64,000 nt of DNA from Adiantum capillus-veneris (Eukaryota; Streptophyta; Polypodiopsida; Polypodiales; Pteridaceae). The notes beneath the pieces are model-generated. The model worked only from the letters and a program-made list of their open reading frames with translations. It searched no databases and was not told the DNA's origin. Below, in pieces: positions 20,489-31,846 of the stretch. The DNA is taken from assembly GCA_014529385.2 (NCBI GenBank), contig CM043945.1, positions 2,824,312 through 2,888,311 on the forward strand. Direction: 5' to 3'. The position numbers and the translations under genes were made by a program. Numbering within the stretch: position 1 is the stretch's first letter; every line of letters begins with the position of its first letter.

Positions 20489-22451
20489 GTAGACTTAGTC
20501 CACTGTGTTCAAGTGCTTTGGTTAGGGAAAAGTCGAAACTATGTCCAAAACCGCAACCGTTTCATCACAATTCTTGCAAATTGTCGCTTTTAGACACCCC
20601 TGACTTCCGGATGAATTTTGAGGCCTCAAACGATGTTTTTTTTCAAAGTTGAACTAAATGGTTGTCGTAGGCTGCCGTAGGCATACATTTAGTTCAAGGT
20701 TTTGCTCTAAGATCTATAGGGCCGCTCTCAGGCTACGTTTTGATATAAAAACTTTTCCGATCCGATACCGTTTGTGAAAGTTATGGCCAAAACAGTGAAA
20801 TGCAGTTTGGACTGGTCAAAATGAGTCCAAATTCAATTTTGAAAAAATATTTGGGATCTTTGTGACACTGTGAACACTTCTGTATGGTCAAAAGTACAGT
20901 TGGACCCTAAAACTAGCCTAGAGACATCCTACTCGTAGTATGTCTATATTCTCAGAATTTAACAAAATTTGGTTCATAGACTCCCCTTAAGTCCAGCAAC
21001 ACAATGGTATGCTCAAATTTTCATTTGGATTTAAAAATGGCCTTGAGACATCCTACGCGTAGGATGTCTTTTTGCTCAAAATGGCTTGAAATTTTCACCC
21101 TAGCTTCTCCTTGATGTGCTGATCACAGTGGTATGCTCAAAATTAAGTTTGGAGTGCAAAATCACACATATGACATCCTACGCGTAGGATGTCTTTTTGG
21201 TCTGTTTGACCCCAGACTTGTCCCACAGCTTCCCCTTGATGTCAGTAACCCAGTGGTATGCTTAGATTTTGGTTTGGATTTCAAAAGTCCCAAATTTTAG
21301 CTGTTCTTGCTTTTTGTCAGTCAGAAGTGCTAAAGTCTGCTTTGAACCCAATTTTCTCACCCAAATGAGCTTAAAACTCTCACATGCACTCAAAACATCA
21401 TTTAGAACATGCCTATGGAGTCATCCTATGGTTTGGTCTCAAAAATTATGCCTTGGGCACAATTTGGGTAGGATGTCTGGCAATTCTCGTCTTTTGGCTT
21501 TGATCTGTCAAAATTTGGTCAAATTTCCACTTTCCAGGTGAAAATAGGGTAAAGCCTACCTTCTAAACACACTGGTAAACTCAGATTTTCAAAAAAGTGC
21601 CCAGATCACCCTGTAGACATCCTACGCGTAGGATGTCTACTGCTAGTTTTTTGAGATTGAAGTGTCCCTGATGCTTCCTTATGCTCTCAGCAAGTGCAAG
21701 TATGCTTCACAATTGCAAAAACATGCAAAAATCACTCAATTTAAGCCTTTTCTGAAATTTTGCGTTTTTTGACTCCGCCTTTTGGCTTTTGGTCAACAAA
21801 ATTAGGGAAAAACACGCAAGTCAATATGTTACTAGGATAAAACCTACCCTCTGAACCCACTAGTGCAGTCAGAATTTTCAAATTTGGTCTTCAGAACCCC
21901 CTTGAGACATCCTACGCGTAGTATGTCTAACTTTACAGAATTGCAGGTTTTCTTCACAAAACCCTTGCAAATGCTCTTTTTTATGCACAACATCAGTCAG
22001 TCATACAAAAATATCCACAAAAGCTTGTTTAATGCATTTTTACCCTCAAAAGCACACTTTTCCGTGATTTCAAATGCAATCAAGCACTTTAGCAAATAAT
22101 TCAATGATGAATAGCTCTAGATCAGAATCGAATCACTTACCTAAAGCTACTCCTACAAACCATATGAGGTTTTGCATCTATGAGTAGAAAAACGCTTCAC
22201 TGCCACACACGGACTAGTAAACGCTTTTATCACCTCACAAATCACTCGACCACCAATAACTACTCTAATCCACATATCCTAACTAAACCTATCTAGTCGC
22301 AGACCCTCGGCAAGACACACGCTTCCTGGCTATCCACTTGATCACGGAATACCTCTTCCGGATCCACTTAAGAAAAACGCTTTCTTTAGCCGAAACTAAA
22401 TCAAGCAACCATCACACGAGTGTTAGTAGGAAACCTACTTAAGTCCTTGTG
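20489..22451 (-). promoter_or_regulatory. Element A leader (5' untranslated region), 1.96 kb
   Basis: Non-coding between primer site and gag. It contains degenerate units of about 114-290 bp, each centred on the palindrome listed separately, and the recurrent block 'CAGTGGTATGCT(C/T)A' beside it. It is long for a scanned 5' leader and has several upstream ATGs, so translation of gag probably needs shunting, internal entry or splicing (inference). Confidence 0.6.
20932..21928. repeat. dispersed 24-bp palindromes, Element A type
   Basis: Five copies: 20932, 21046, 21171, 21615, 21905 (each 24 bp). The arm is AGACATCCTACG followed by its exact reverse complement, with central ACGCGT. Copies at 21046 and 21615 are perfect; 21171 differs at its first base; 21905 has one and 20932 two changes. 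A half copy (GTAGGATGTCT) is at about 21468. Flanking DNA between copies is far more diverged than the palindromes. Confidence 0.95.
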
Positions 22452-22469
22452 TCCCCGGCAGCGGCGCCA
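22452..22469 (-). promoter_or_regulatory. Element A primer-binding site, tRNA-Asp type
   Basis: Minus strand TGGCGCCGCTGCCGGGGA, one base after the LTR end. From memory of plant tRNA-Asp (GTC), its 3' end would pair with all but one position. Tat/Athila lineage elements commonly use this tRNA. Confidence 0.85.
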
Positions 22470-22470
22470 A

Positions 22471-23426
22471 TGTTGGACGGGAAGTCTCACACACCCATGA
22501 AGTGCATGCAAACACTACCTAGATCAACATAATGTCAATCGAGGACACAAATGACACGATAGGCACATGGAGAAAATCTCTTTAGCTTGTAAAGCTGAGA
22601 CCATCCTACACATACAACACTCAGGAAGGCCAACTAAACCACAATCAAGAACCTCACTGCTCTCAACTACACCACCTAGCCACATACACACATACAAAAG
22701 GTAACTCACCTAATCATGCCAGATTCGTACGAAACTTAAGGAACACCATCCCCTCACTAGGATACACCTGTCCCTAAGCTTCTATACTCAAAACCCTCAC
22801 TCTAAACCCGTCTGCGAAAAACGCGTAGGATGACAGATCAAAATTCTGAAAGTGCCCGAAACTGAAATTTATGAATACCTATGCGTAGCTTATGTCGCCA
22901 CGATTCTATAGACTACTGGCACGCAGAAAACAAACATCGTTTGATACACTTACGGCCACAAATAGCTCGTAGATGCGTCGGCGTGTGCGCTTCGTCTCGC
23001 GTGGAATGCTTGGCGTTGTCGCGTAGCTCTCCTCGAGCCTACAGCAATGGTGCAGTCGGATCTCCAATGCGTTGAGCGAGCCGGACATAGCGAGAGGATG
23101 AAGCTCACGCTCACTCTCTTTCTCTCTCACACACAGTAGACGGCAACGCTAAAGTTTGATTATGATAAAAGTCTTCTTTACAAAATGACCTAGGTACCTT
23201 TTATACTAAGGCTACCTTAGGTTTAACCAAAAATGGGGTTGAAAGGGTTAAATGGCTTTGTATTTACAATCTGGAAGTGCCATTGCACCCCGGCTTCTGA
23301 AACTAGAATAACTACTCATTACAAATGACGTTTATATCCATAATCCGCAGCATTTCATAACTCGCAAAAGATAAGACTTTGGTACGAAACTTGAGTTATG
23401 TTGTGTTGTTGACCCAGCGGTCAACA
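22471..23426 (-). repeat. Element A right LTR (5' LTR in element sense), 956 bp
   Basis: Partner of 12580-13533; differs by about 14 substitutions and an extra TC in a pyrimidine run. TATA candidate on the minus strand at 23197-23205. At 22821-22835 it carries ACGCGTAGGATGACA, 13/15 identical to one arm plus core of the A-type palindrome. Confidence 0.97.
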
Positions 23427-23610
23427 GTGCTGCCAGTGTTTTAAAATGCTGCAACAACAAGCAAAACTTTCAAACGTCGATGAAGGAGCCAAAAACGTCC
23501 AACGCTTTATAATGTTGTGAGCTTTAAAAGGACGTCGACGACCCACGGGAAACAGTTCTCTTCTCAAGCTTTGCACGGCTGCTCCTCCTCGCCAAGGCTT
23601 CAAGCACTAA

Positions 23611-23660
23611 GCTTTGATACCATGTCAAAGTCTACGATACGGAAGCATAGAGACCAAGAG

Positions 23661-23731
<71 letters not shown>

Positions 23732-23821
23732 TGGCAAGGAATAATTGAATGTGTATACAATGGAGGCAAGGGGTTACTTATATAGCAATCCCAATAAATT
23801 TCCCTACCCAAGACTTTGACA
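23611..23821 (-). mobile_element. short LTR with primer site, remnant of a retroelement
   Basis: 23623-23821 is bounded by a perfect 10-bp inverted repeat, TGTCAAAGTC ... GACTTTGACA, the form of an LTR. Immediately left (23611-23622) the minus strand reads TGGTATCAAAGC, close to the initiator Met primer site. The 199-bp LTR contains a long (GA)n tract and would be the 5' LTR of a minus-strand element. Its interior lies at 23432-23610 and, across Element A, in the sequence before 12575. Only one LTR copy is seen; a TRIM-like or decayed element is likely. Confidence 0.7.
23662..23728. repeat. (GA)n microsatellite
   Basis: About 33 uninterrupted GA units inside the short LTR. Confidence 0.98.
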
Positions 23822-23984
23822 AATAAGTAAAATAAATACCTAAAAGCCAAACTAAATAATGGGATCACATTGGGCAGTTCACTTGAGATGCCAAAACTTT
23901 AACACACCTTCCATGGTTGAACCAATTTCTCAGCAACACCCATGTACTTAAATGAGAATCAAGGGGCTAGAAATCCCATGGTGA

Positions 23985-24800
23985 AACCTATCCCAAAATC
24001 TTGAATGAAAAATTGTAATAATTGTGGATTAAAGGATCATTGGAAAAATGATTGACCAAAACCTAATAAAACGACAAACCAATTGAAGCTTATTGCATGC
24101 AATGTGACAAAACAGGGAGTCATTATTCAGAGGATCATCCTAACAATCCAATGTCAAACAAAGGAAAAATGGAAGTACACATAGTCAATGTCTTACCTGC
24201 TAGTTCCTCTGATAGTGAACTAATAGTTTCAATGAAAGTTTTCACGAGAGCACAAGCAAAAAAGCACAAACAAAATAGTGTAGATAAGTCAAGAAGCAGT
24301 AAGAGATCCTCAGGAGCATCCGAGAGAAGGAGACATCAATGCTAATGGCTTAGGAAACAAAAACAAATAAAACAAATCAAGGAAAAAGTTTAAGAATTAT
24401 TCCACAATAGAACTAAGTCAACTTCGGTAAAGTTCAAAGAACCAAACCAAGATCAAGCGGGTTAGTACTTGTGGATAGAATCTATGAGTCTATCAATGTA
24501 TCCTTGGAAGCATTCCAAGAAGGGCTGAAAGGGAGTCAAACCATGGAAACTAAATGGAAAAATTATTGAACCCCTAATATGGAGATAGCTAATTTGGAAG
24601 CCCACCAAAATCTAGTGAGAACCTCTCAATCCATGCTTGAAGCATAGAAACCACAAGAGGAAATATTAGGAAATCCTACAAATTTTGAGGGACCAATGAA
24701 GACAAAAGAAAATAAAGAACCAACGGAACCTTTAATTGATATGACAAACCAAAAATCATAGTATATGATAGTGAAGAAGGGTTAGAGGGAATTCCCTTAG
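23985..24800 (+). pseudogene. Gag relic of the A/B retroelement family
   Basis: Plus-strand blocks follow the order of Element A/B Gag: CNNCGLKDHWKND (zinc-knuckle-like), YCMQCDKTGSHYSEDHP, LPASSSDSELIVSMKVFTRA then QAKK (compare TSSGSENETLIPTQVVTRAQ), then VDRIYESINVSLEAFQEGL matching VDKVHEPLDALMRAYEARL. Numerous stops and frame changes. A third, older family member without recognised LTRs. Confidence 0.8.
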
Positions 24801-25873
24801 TGGAAGCCTGATAGGCTTTGGTGCCGATTCCAGCCTCATCACAAGCTTGTTGCACGTTGTGAAGGATTGGGGGGCTGGCCTCTACAACACCTCAAACCAA
24901 CACCAAGAAAAGAGGATGAAGAGTATAGCTCTCTCGAGATAATATGGGCTGATCTTCTCTCACTAATTTTCTCAATTTGACACACACTCAACCTCGACTA
25001 GCCTCGACTAGCTCCGATTGGCTTCCCTCTACACCGCTACAATTCCCACTACACTCCATTGCACTCAAAGACACCAAGGAAGCAATAAAATCAAGGAAAA
25101 AAGTGAAAAAAAAACCATGGAAATCTCTGCACTTTTGACCATAACTCAAAGAGCTTCACTTTTTCAAACGCCCTTTCATGTGCTAGTAGGGCTTCCATAT
25201 ATACACATAGCTTGACCAAAACCCACTCAAATCAAGCTTAATTTGAAAACCCAAAAAGTTCAGCAAAAAAAATAAAAAAAAGTGATGGAAAACTTGGGGA
25301 AACCTTGCCCTTTGATATATGTACAAGCAAGGCATTGCAGCACATAGTTTACCCTCGACTAGCTGCACCACAAGGAGCTGCACACACCATAGCCACCATA
25401 CCTCAAAACAAGATGAAGAGAGGTCAATATGCAGAGCTAATAACCCACTTTCATCAGCCCATTGAGTAGAGACACACTCTCAACTCACCACATCGGGCCC
25501 TCGACTAGCAAGACAGGCTGCTCTACTCCCAAACGCCTCTATCCCTCACGGCAATCAGGGCTTCTTGCTGCTAGATCTTCCTCTGTCAAAAATCCCCCAC
25601 TCACTCACGACCTCAAGCTGATTAAAAATCAGTTTTGTTCATATTTTTCAAGTACTAAGTGACTCTTTCAAGTCTCGACACGTCTATGTACAAAAACAGC
25701 AAAACTATGCACCCCGCACAACTGGCCCGCATGCGTAGAGACAGCTGGCACACACCGCCTTTGTACACTTTGTACAAGCATGCTTTATTTACATATAAGG
25801 GACCCAAAAGCATTAAAAAACCCTTTCCAAATTCCTTGGGGTGGCTTGCATCATTCCGTAAAAACACGTCACA
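24801..25873. other. non-coding, probably 3' LTR region of the gypsy remnant to the right
   Basis: No protein recognised. 'CCTCGACTAG' recurs at about 24990, 25005, 25352 and 25500. The right edge ...ACGTCACA just before a polypurine tract is compatible with an LTR ending at 25873, but the left LTR edge and a second copy were not found. Confidence 0.4.
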
Positions 25874-25888
25874 TATTGCCCCCCCAAC
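25874..25888 (-). promoter_or_regulatory. polypurine-tract candidate
   Basis: Minus strand TTGGGGGGGCAATA followed by TGTGACG, a plausible plus-strand primer at the 3' end of the gypsy element whose integrase starts 50 bp away. Confidence 0.5.
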
Positions 25889-25933
25889 AAGCATGGAACA
25901 CTTTCAAGTGTTTCATGTACATTTCTTACTTCA

Positions 25934-27581
25934 TCACATGATTCTGGTCACATAAGGCCTGATTCGGATCCCATTGACTCTTGCCTTATGCATCTTTCCA
26001 TCCAAGTCCTTGAGCTGATAGCTTCCATTATCATACACCTTATGCACCACAAAAGGACCTTCCCACTTTGCCTTGAACTTTGTTTGAAAGGTATTGTCCA
26101 AAGCACTATTATACCTCATAACCAACACTGGCCTTCACATAGCCCTTTTTCCTTTATCTTCTCATTGAATACATCAGCCCTTCTTCTTCCCAAGTCTTCA
26201 TAGTATCAAATGGCACTTTCTCTATCCAACAAGAGGCTATGCATAGATGCCAGTCTCTCTTTTACATGCTCTTCCTCAACCAAACTATGCTTCAAAATGA
26301 ACTCCAATGAAGGAAGCATCACATTAATTGGCATAACACACTCTTCTCCATACACCAAATGAAATGGAGTGAATCCCGTGGATGATTTTTGAGTCACTCT
26401 ACATGCCCACAATGCCCTCTCCAAATACATATCCCAATCTTTTGGATGTTCTTCCACAAGCTTGAACAATATCTTCTGTAAAACTCCATTGAATGCCTCC
26501 ACCAACCCATTGCATTGTGGATGATAAGAAGTAGCATACCTATGTTTGATCTCCAATTTCTCCACCAATTCAGTGATAAGATCATTCCTAAACTCTTTCC
26601 CTTGATCACTTACAAGCTCCAACGGCACTCCAAATCTACAACATATGCAATCAAAGATAAAGCTACATAAATCTTTGCTTGTAGCCCCTCTACTAGCCTT
26701 TGCTTATGGCCATTTTGTCATATAATCCACTGCACTAAGTATGTAGTGCTTCCCATTTCTAGTGCCTGGAAGAGGACCAATTACATCCACACCCCACTTC
26801 TCAAAAGGCCCATAGCTTACAATGTGTCTCAAAGGCTCGGGCATCAGCTTTCTCTTTTGATATATTTGGCACTCGTGATAGCTTCTACACCAATGCACAA
26901 CATCCCTATTCATACTTGGCCACATAAGTTGAGCATTCAATACTTTCCTTCTTGTAATTTCCACTCCAAAATGGCCTCCACATCCTTCCTCATGACATGC
27001 TTTTAAGCAATCAAAAATTTCATCATGGTAGAGAACTCTTCTCATGACACCATCAGCCCCCTTGTGATACATTTGCTCTCCAATCAAGACATACCTCATA
27101 GCTCTTCGTGTGATTGCATGCCTTTGTTGAGAAGCCAATCCCTTTCTTGAAAAACCCATTTGCAACACATGTTCTTCCTCATGGAGGGATTCCCTTCCAA
27201 GATACCTTGGCTCTCTAATTATCACCGCATGCACATCCTTTGTGAACACCTGTTCCGCCAACTCATAAGCCCTTACATTCATATTTCGTGGTACATGCCA
27301 TATTTAAAAGGAAGTAAAAGACTTTAACAACTTCCTCACTTTGAAAAACCAGCCCTTCATGCCTTCTTGATTTACCTTCTAGGTACCTTGAACTTGCCGC
27401 ACAATCAACATAGAATCACCTTTGATTAAAAGCCTCCTTACATGTCTTTTGACACATTCTTCCAAGCCCAAAGAGAGGCTTGCATACTCAGCCTCATTAT
27501 TACTCTTTACATCCACTTCTTGGCTTCCAAACCAGCACTCAATGCCATTTTTATCCACAAATACATAACCAATAGTGCCCT
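25934..27581 (-). pseudogene. Ty3/gypsy pol remnant: RNase H, integrase
   Basis: In minus-strand order: RNase H (about 27580-27370) with VFVDKNGIECWF, NNEAEYASLSLGLEEC and KGDSMLIVRQVQG, giving the D-E-D residues; integrase zinc domain ACHEEGCGGHFG...WCRSYHEC (first Cys of the CxxC replaced by Tyr-His spacing, so impaired); catalytic core WGVDVIGPLPGTRNGKHY, VSDQGKEFRNDLI, YHPQCNGLVEAFN (D, D, E present); C-terminal KFKAKWEGPFVVHKVYDNGS. Stops and frame changes break it at 27300-27290, 26700 and 26130-26206. Its 5' part (RT, Gag) is cut off exactly where LTR copy R1 starts, so R1 inserted into the RNase H domain. Confidence 0.9.
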
Positions 27582-28539
27582 TGTAACATTTAATGGCCTA
27601 ATAACTTATGTGTAGCGGAAATTAGCATGAACATAGTGGGAATTTCATTAGAATAGATTCCTAATGAGAATTACAAGAGTGCTTGGGTGGAGAGAGCAAC
27701 AAAAAGCATAACACCTAGTTAGATAGCATCGACAGTACTTTCAAAAGAGAGAGAAATTAAGCTATTGACAACAGTTGAGGACCGGATTTTCATGGAGCCC
27801 CTCCAAAAGGCTTTGTATTATGGTTTCTCCCATCAAGAGAGACATTGTACAATACAATTCTTTGTGTTCCTTCAAGACTAGCTAGTGCAATGAAGATGGA
27901 AACTTCATGCACTGAGCAAAACACTTAACAAACACAACTTGAATTATCCCCGTTCTCAGACCCAAGACCTCACACACCTTCGAAGATGGTGAGAGCTAGC
28001 AGGGTATGAGAGTAGATTGAGAGGAAGAAGGAGTATCTTACGAGAAAGATGTACATCTCCTCACATAATCACTCATATGTAGCATAGCTTAGCTTAGTAA
28101 TTAGCTTGGTAGAGGAGATGAGCATGCATTGAAGCTTGGCTCTTGGTTGGATTTGCATCCACATGCCAAGAGAGTGTTGATGTAGGCTTCTATCTCACAA
28201 GCTTGGAGTAGGTGATGAGTTCTCCATTAAAGCTTGGGAAGAGATAGTCTTCTCTTTCTTCACACATGAGATTGTGTGAGTGTGTGTGTGTGTGTGTGTG
28301 ATAATGCCTTCCAAAAATCAGCCCCCTCTCTCTCTCTTGGGAGAGCCCTCTTGATAATTGCTCTTGCTGAAGCCTCATTGGCCCTCCCCAAGTCAAGCCA
28401 ATTACAATTAAGCAGCATAAGTGATAGCCTTCTGACATGTGTCCCCCTTTCCCCTTTTGTGAGAGCTTTAGGTAATTAAATAATTAAACTAAACTCTCAT
28501 TGGACCCCTTTGCCTCCTGGCCAATAGGAATCAGGCAAG
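27582..28539 (-). repeat. LTR copy R1 (chromovirus Element E family), left part
   Basis: Starts TGTAACATTTAATGGCCT and runs parallel to the LTRs at 55868 and 63273, including 'GAGAGACATTGTACAATACA' and a (GT)n run (28281-28300). It is interrupted at 28539 by Element B and resumes at 47346-47418 before breaking off against copia Element D. No primer site lies to its left, so it is a 3' LTR or solo LTR, truncated. Confidence 0.88.
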
Positions 28540-29486
28540 TGTTGAGCGAGCCAGCACAGGATCACACCCACATTTTTGCTCACACTCATCATTTTTGTAA
28601 CCATTGATTGTAATAAATGTCTTTCCGACATTGATTTTGAATTGAGCCATTCATTAAGTAACGGGACTCAATTGAGTTTCCAGCTTGTAATCCCGAAGTA
28701 ATTTCACTTGCTGATGTAATTAGTTAGAGATGTTCTCACCTCCAAAGCTGAGGTATATAAGCCAAAGTTTTTGTAACCTAAGGGATTCAGATTATTAATC
28801 AAAGTGAGTTTTTGGAGCGCCGTGACTGTGTCTGAGAGAGAGTGAGTGAGAGAGAGAGAGTCTTATCTACTTGCTACGCGAGCTACGGAGCCGCCATTGG
28901 AGAAGCGACACCGCCATTGTGTTAGCAACGGCGAGAGCTACGCATTGATACCAAGAGTGCGCGCTATCGGCTTCTATGTGTGGTAAGTTCCTATGAGCTT
29001 CGGTGTGAGTTTTCTTCCAACTCATGTGTCGGAATAGAGCGTGCAGCATATCTATAGAACCACAACGATTAGAGCTACGCATTAGTACCATCGGGGTCAA
29101 GTGTCGGTCACCTGTATTTTTCGGCCTGTCTTCATACGCGTTTACCGCACGGAGTGATTATAGGTTGATTTTGAAGTTCAAGTCTTAAGGGTGTTGTTCT
29201 TACCTAGTGCATAGACTTCCCCTTGAGTTTGAGATCGATTCAATGATTCTAGATCCTGTTTCGTATAGCATTCGTTCGTAGTACGGATTTCAGTCACTTG
29301 CGTATTTTAGAACTTAGATTTGATTTCCTTAGTAGTGATTGTCATTAGAAGGTCGAGTAGGTGATTTGACACCCACCTAGTTGTTTCCATGCGCCTGCGG
29401 GTCAAGCTTCATCCTCGTCTGACAAATTCTGTTGTTGGTTGAGTTCTCGCTATTTAGCTTCCGCTAGCGGCGTAACCGCCTTAACA
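28540..29486 (+). repeat. Element B left (5') LTR, 947 bp
   Basis: TGTTGAGCGAGCC ... CGCCTTAACA, same length as 46394-47340. It contains a GA-rich stretch (28833-28860) and, at 29133-29141, CATACGCGT, the core half of the B-type leader palindrome. Confidence 0.98.
28754..28760 (+). promoter_or_regulatory. TATA-box candidate of Element B
   Basis: TATATAA in a plausible U3 position 215 bp into the LTR; repeated at 46608-46614 in the right LTR. Confidence 0.65.
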
Positions 29487-29488
29487 TT

Positions 29489-29506
29489 TGGCGCCGCTGC
29501 CGGGGA
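29489..29506 (+). promoter_or_regulatory. Element B primer-binding site, tRNA-Asp type
   Basis: TGGCGCCGCTGCCGGGGA, two bases after the LTR. Identical to the Element A site. Confidence 0.87.
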
Positions 29507-30910
29507 CGAGAGCCCTAAGTAGGTGACCTTCGACTAATCCTACGAGGTGAGTCGTATAAATTACTTTGTATACTTTAGTTAGAAAAGATCTAGGAGTGGT
29601 GGACTCCGAAGATCTCGAGAGATACTAGGAAGTGGGGTATTCCTGGGTCTTTCGTGTTGACAGTATTTTTAGTTTAGCTTAGATTTGTTTGTTGTTTTGT
29701 TGGTGTTGAGTAGTTGTTGATAGAAGAAGAATTTGCTAGTCCGTGAGTGACAGTGGATATCTTTAAAGTCACAATTACCAAACCCATTTTATGATTAGGA
29801 ATAGCTTAGGTAGGACTTCATTTGATCCTGATCTAGAGCTAATAATCATTGGAGTATTTGCTTGATGTGGTTGATTGCATGTTAGATCACTAAACCGTCG
29901 AGTTAGTGGTGAAACTTGCAATAAACAAAAGTCAGAGAAATTTTCTGTGTATCTGGGAGTTGCTGAGCACTTGAGAAAGCTTTAGGAAGGATTCTGTGCC
30001 AAAAAACTGGAAATCTGCAACTTTAGACATCATACGCGTATGATGTCTAAATGACCAAACAGAGACCAAAACAAAAATTTTGACTTTACCAGAGTGTTCA
30101 GGAGGGAGGTTATACCCTAATTTCAACTTAAAACAAGAGCATTAACACTCAAAGAAACCCGAAAAGACAAGTCGGAGTCCAAGAAATGCAAAGAATAGGA
30201 AATTTTGGATTCAGATCTTGTTTTTACATTCAAACCTGACAAAAACACTTGAAACTCAATTATAAACATTGGAGAAGGCTTAAAACCAAGAATAGTCCAA
30301 ATCTGGGACAAAAGACATCATACGCGTATAATGTCTTTTGGCACATCCACTGCTTATTTTTGATATCTGACCTGACAAGATTGTTACAAGCACTGTAGGA
30401 AGCATAAATATCAAGTTTTGACCCAAATTGATGAAAAAGACATCATACGCGTATGATGTCTTTGACCTAATTTTGGACATATTTTGATACTTTGCCAACA
30501 CAGATCCATTGTAATAGCTGTCTAGAGGTTATATTTCAAGTTTCATCCCATTTGGATCACAATTGACCCAAAAAAACAAGTCAAAAGCGGAAAATTGCCA
30601 AGAAAAGCCTAAATTAGCCATAACTTGCTCAAACAGAGTTCAAACTAAATTTTGTGAGTGGACAGAGCATAAGGGGGCTACTGAGAGTGAGCATAACCAA
30701 AATAGTCCAAATCTGTGAAAAAAGACATCATACGCGTATAATGTCTTTTTCAGCATAACTGCAACAAAATTCTCACTTGATGAAACAGAAGTTGTCCAAC
30801 TGACAAGATTAAACAATTGACCAAGTATCAATCAGTTTGGATCAATTCTGACCACAAAAACTTGGGAAAACAAATTGCCGAGACGGAAAAGTTAAAGTCC
30901 TTTAGGGGAA
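29507..30910 (+). promoter_or_regulatory. Element B leader, 1.4 kb
   Basis: Non-coding, AT-rich, with four palindromes in its second half. Phrases such as 'CATTTGGATCACAATT' recur in similar form in the internal leader at 42740-42760, suggesting a common origin of the two leaders. Confidence 0.65.
30025..30746. repeat. dispersed 24-bp palindromes, Element B type, 5' leader set
   Basis: Four copies: 30025, 30313, 30438, 30723. The arm is AGACATCATACG followed by its reverse complement. Copies at 30025 and 30438 are perfect; 30313 and 30723 share one change on the right arm (G to A at position 18). Spacing is 125-290 bp. Confidence 0.97.
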
Positions 30911-31732
30911 TTGATGAATTTGAGATCGGGCAGGAACCTCCAGAATAACCAACCAAAACAAGGGGAACCAGCAAGTGTCATATCAACCGAGGGAAGTGTA
31001 AACCAAAGTTGGGTGCAACCATTAGAGCCGATCTTTGAAGGAAGTGTCTGTGATACTTCTTCGGAGAGATCTTACGAGATTTTCACCGAACACTTGGAAC
31101 ACCTGAACCTGAACAACAGAAAAAATATGGCAGCAGGATCATCAAGCCCTTCCGCCCCAATGAAGCTATTGTTCATAAAATATCAGTACGACAATGAGCA
31201 AGGTGCCAAGATCTACAAAGATGGAATGGACCGCTATTGTGTAAAGATAGAGGAGAGACCTAGTGAGTTCAAGGACTTAGTGCCTGTGAGCTATAGCGGA
31301 GATAGATATCTAGATGACGAGGGTACCATGTACTTGGTAGTCCTAAACCCTAACATTGTGGAAAAGTGGGGATTGATGGGCACCAAAGCCAAAGTAGATG
31401 AAGAACTTGAGGAGAAAGCACCAATAATGAACTTCCCTGATGCGAGGTTAAGAAGAGAGAATGAAACTACAAGGATCAACACTGATAACATCTATGTGGG
31501 GCTATACAAATATAATAATGGGGAGCAGGATCTCTATTATAGATGTGAAGAACCCTACACTGGAGAGTTGACAGACCGAAAAAGACTTTGTCTTTACCTA
31601 CACAGAGGGATCGGAAGTGAAAATTGCCGCTTACGACAAGTATGGCAGGCAATACTCAACAATGGGCAAGAAAGAATTAGAAGGATATACATACTTTGGG
31701 GGACCACTACATCAGTATTATGTTACTTCTAG
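30911..31732 (+). pseudogene. Element B Gag, N-terminal part
   Basis: Starts MMNLRSGRNLQNNQ. After an Asn/Ser-rich region it contains the block GLYKYNNGEQDLYYRCEEPY, equivalent to GLYRYIDDNEVNLYRCSDPY in Element A. A frameshift near 31595 moves the true frame to the one holding KIAAYDKYGRQYSTMGKKEL (31617-31850), and a second near 31850 returns to the original frame. The terminal part of the listed ORF (after about 31600) is therefore out of frame. Confidence 0.8.
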
Positions 31733-31846
31733 CTCACAAAGACCAGCACCAACAAATGGAGGGCAAAACCCAATGACGACAGGAGGACAAAGAACTCAGG
31801 CTGCTGACTCTTTCAGTCAACCTCAGTACTCGAAGCCCGGACCAAT

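Larger units (their letters stand above)
12575..23431 (-). mobile_element. Element A: non-autonomous Ty3/gypsy (Tat/Athila-like) retrotransposon
   Basis: A complete LTR element, minus strand, flanked by the direct repeat GTGCT (12575-12579 and 23427-23431). In transcription order: right LTR, primer site, 1.96-kb leader with palindromes, gag, protease, Trp-repeat ORF, internal polypurine tract, unknown region, helicase fragment, 3' polypurine tract, left LTR. Reverse transcriptase, RNase H and integrase are absent, so it must have used enzymes supplied in trans. About 14 substitutions and one 2-bp indel separate its LTRs (about 1.5% by eye). Gag-protease resembles that of Element B closely, which makes B-like elements candidate helpers (inference). 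Confidence 0.95.

Noticed and set aside
12580-23426. Element A and B LTRs as the same family
   Set aside because: LTR sequences differ apart from TG...CA ends and general layout, even though Gag and primer site are close; kept as separate families.
28190-28479. Open frames across (GT)n and (GA)n tracts (also 8560-8817, 23517-23868, 56388-56663, 56949-57140)
   Set aside because: Length comes from dinucleotide repeats lacking stop codons; no domains.
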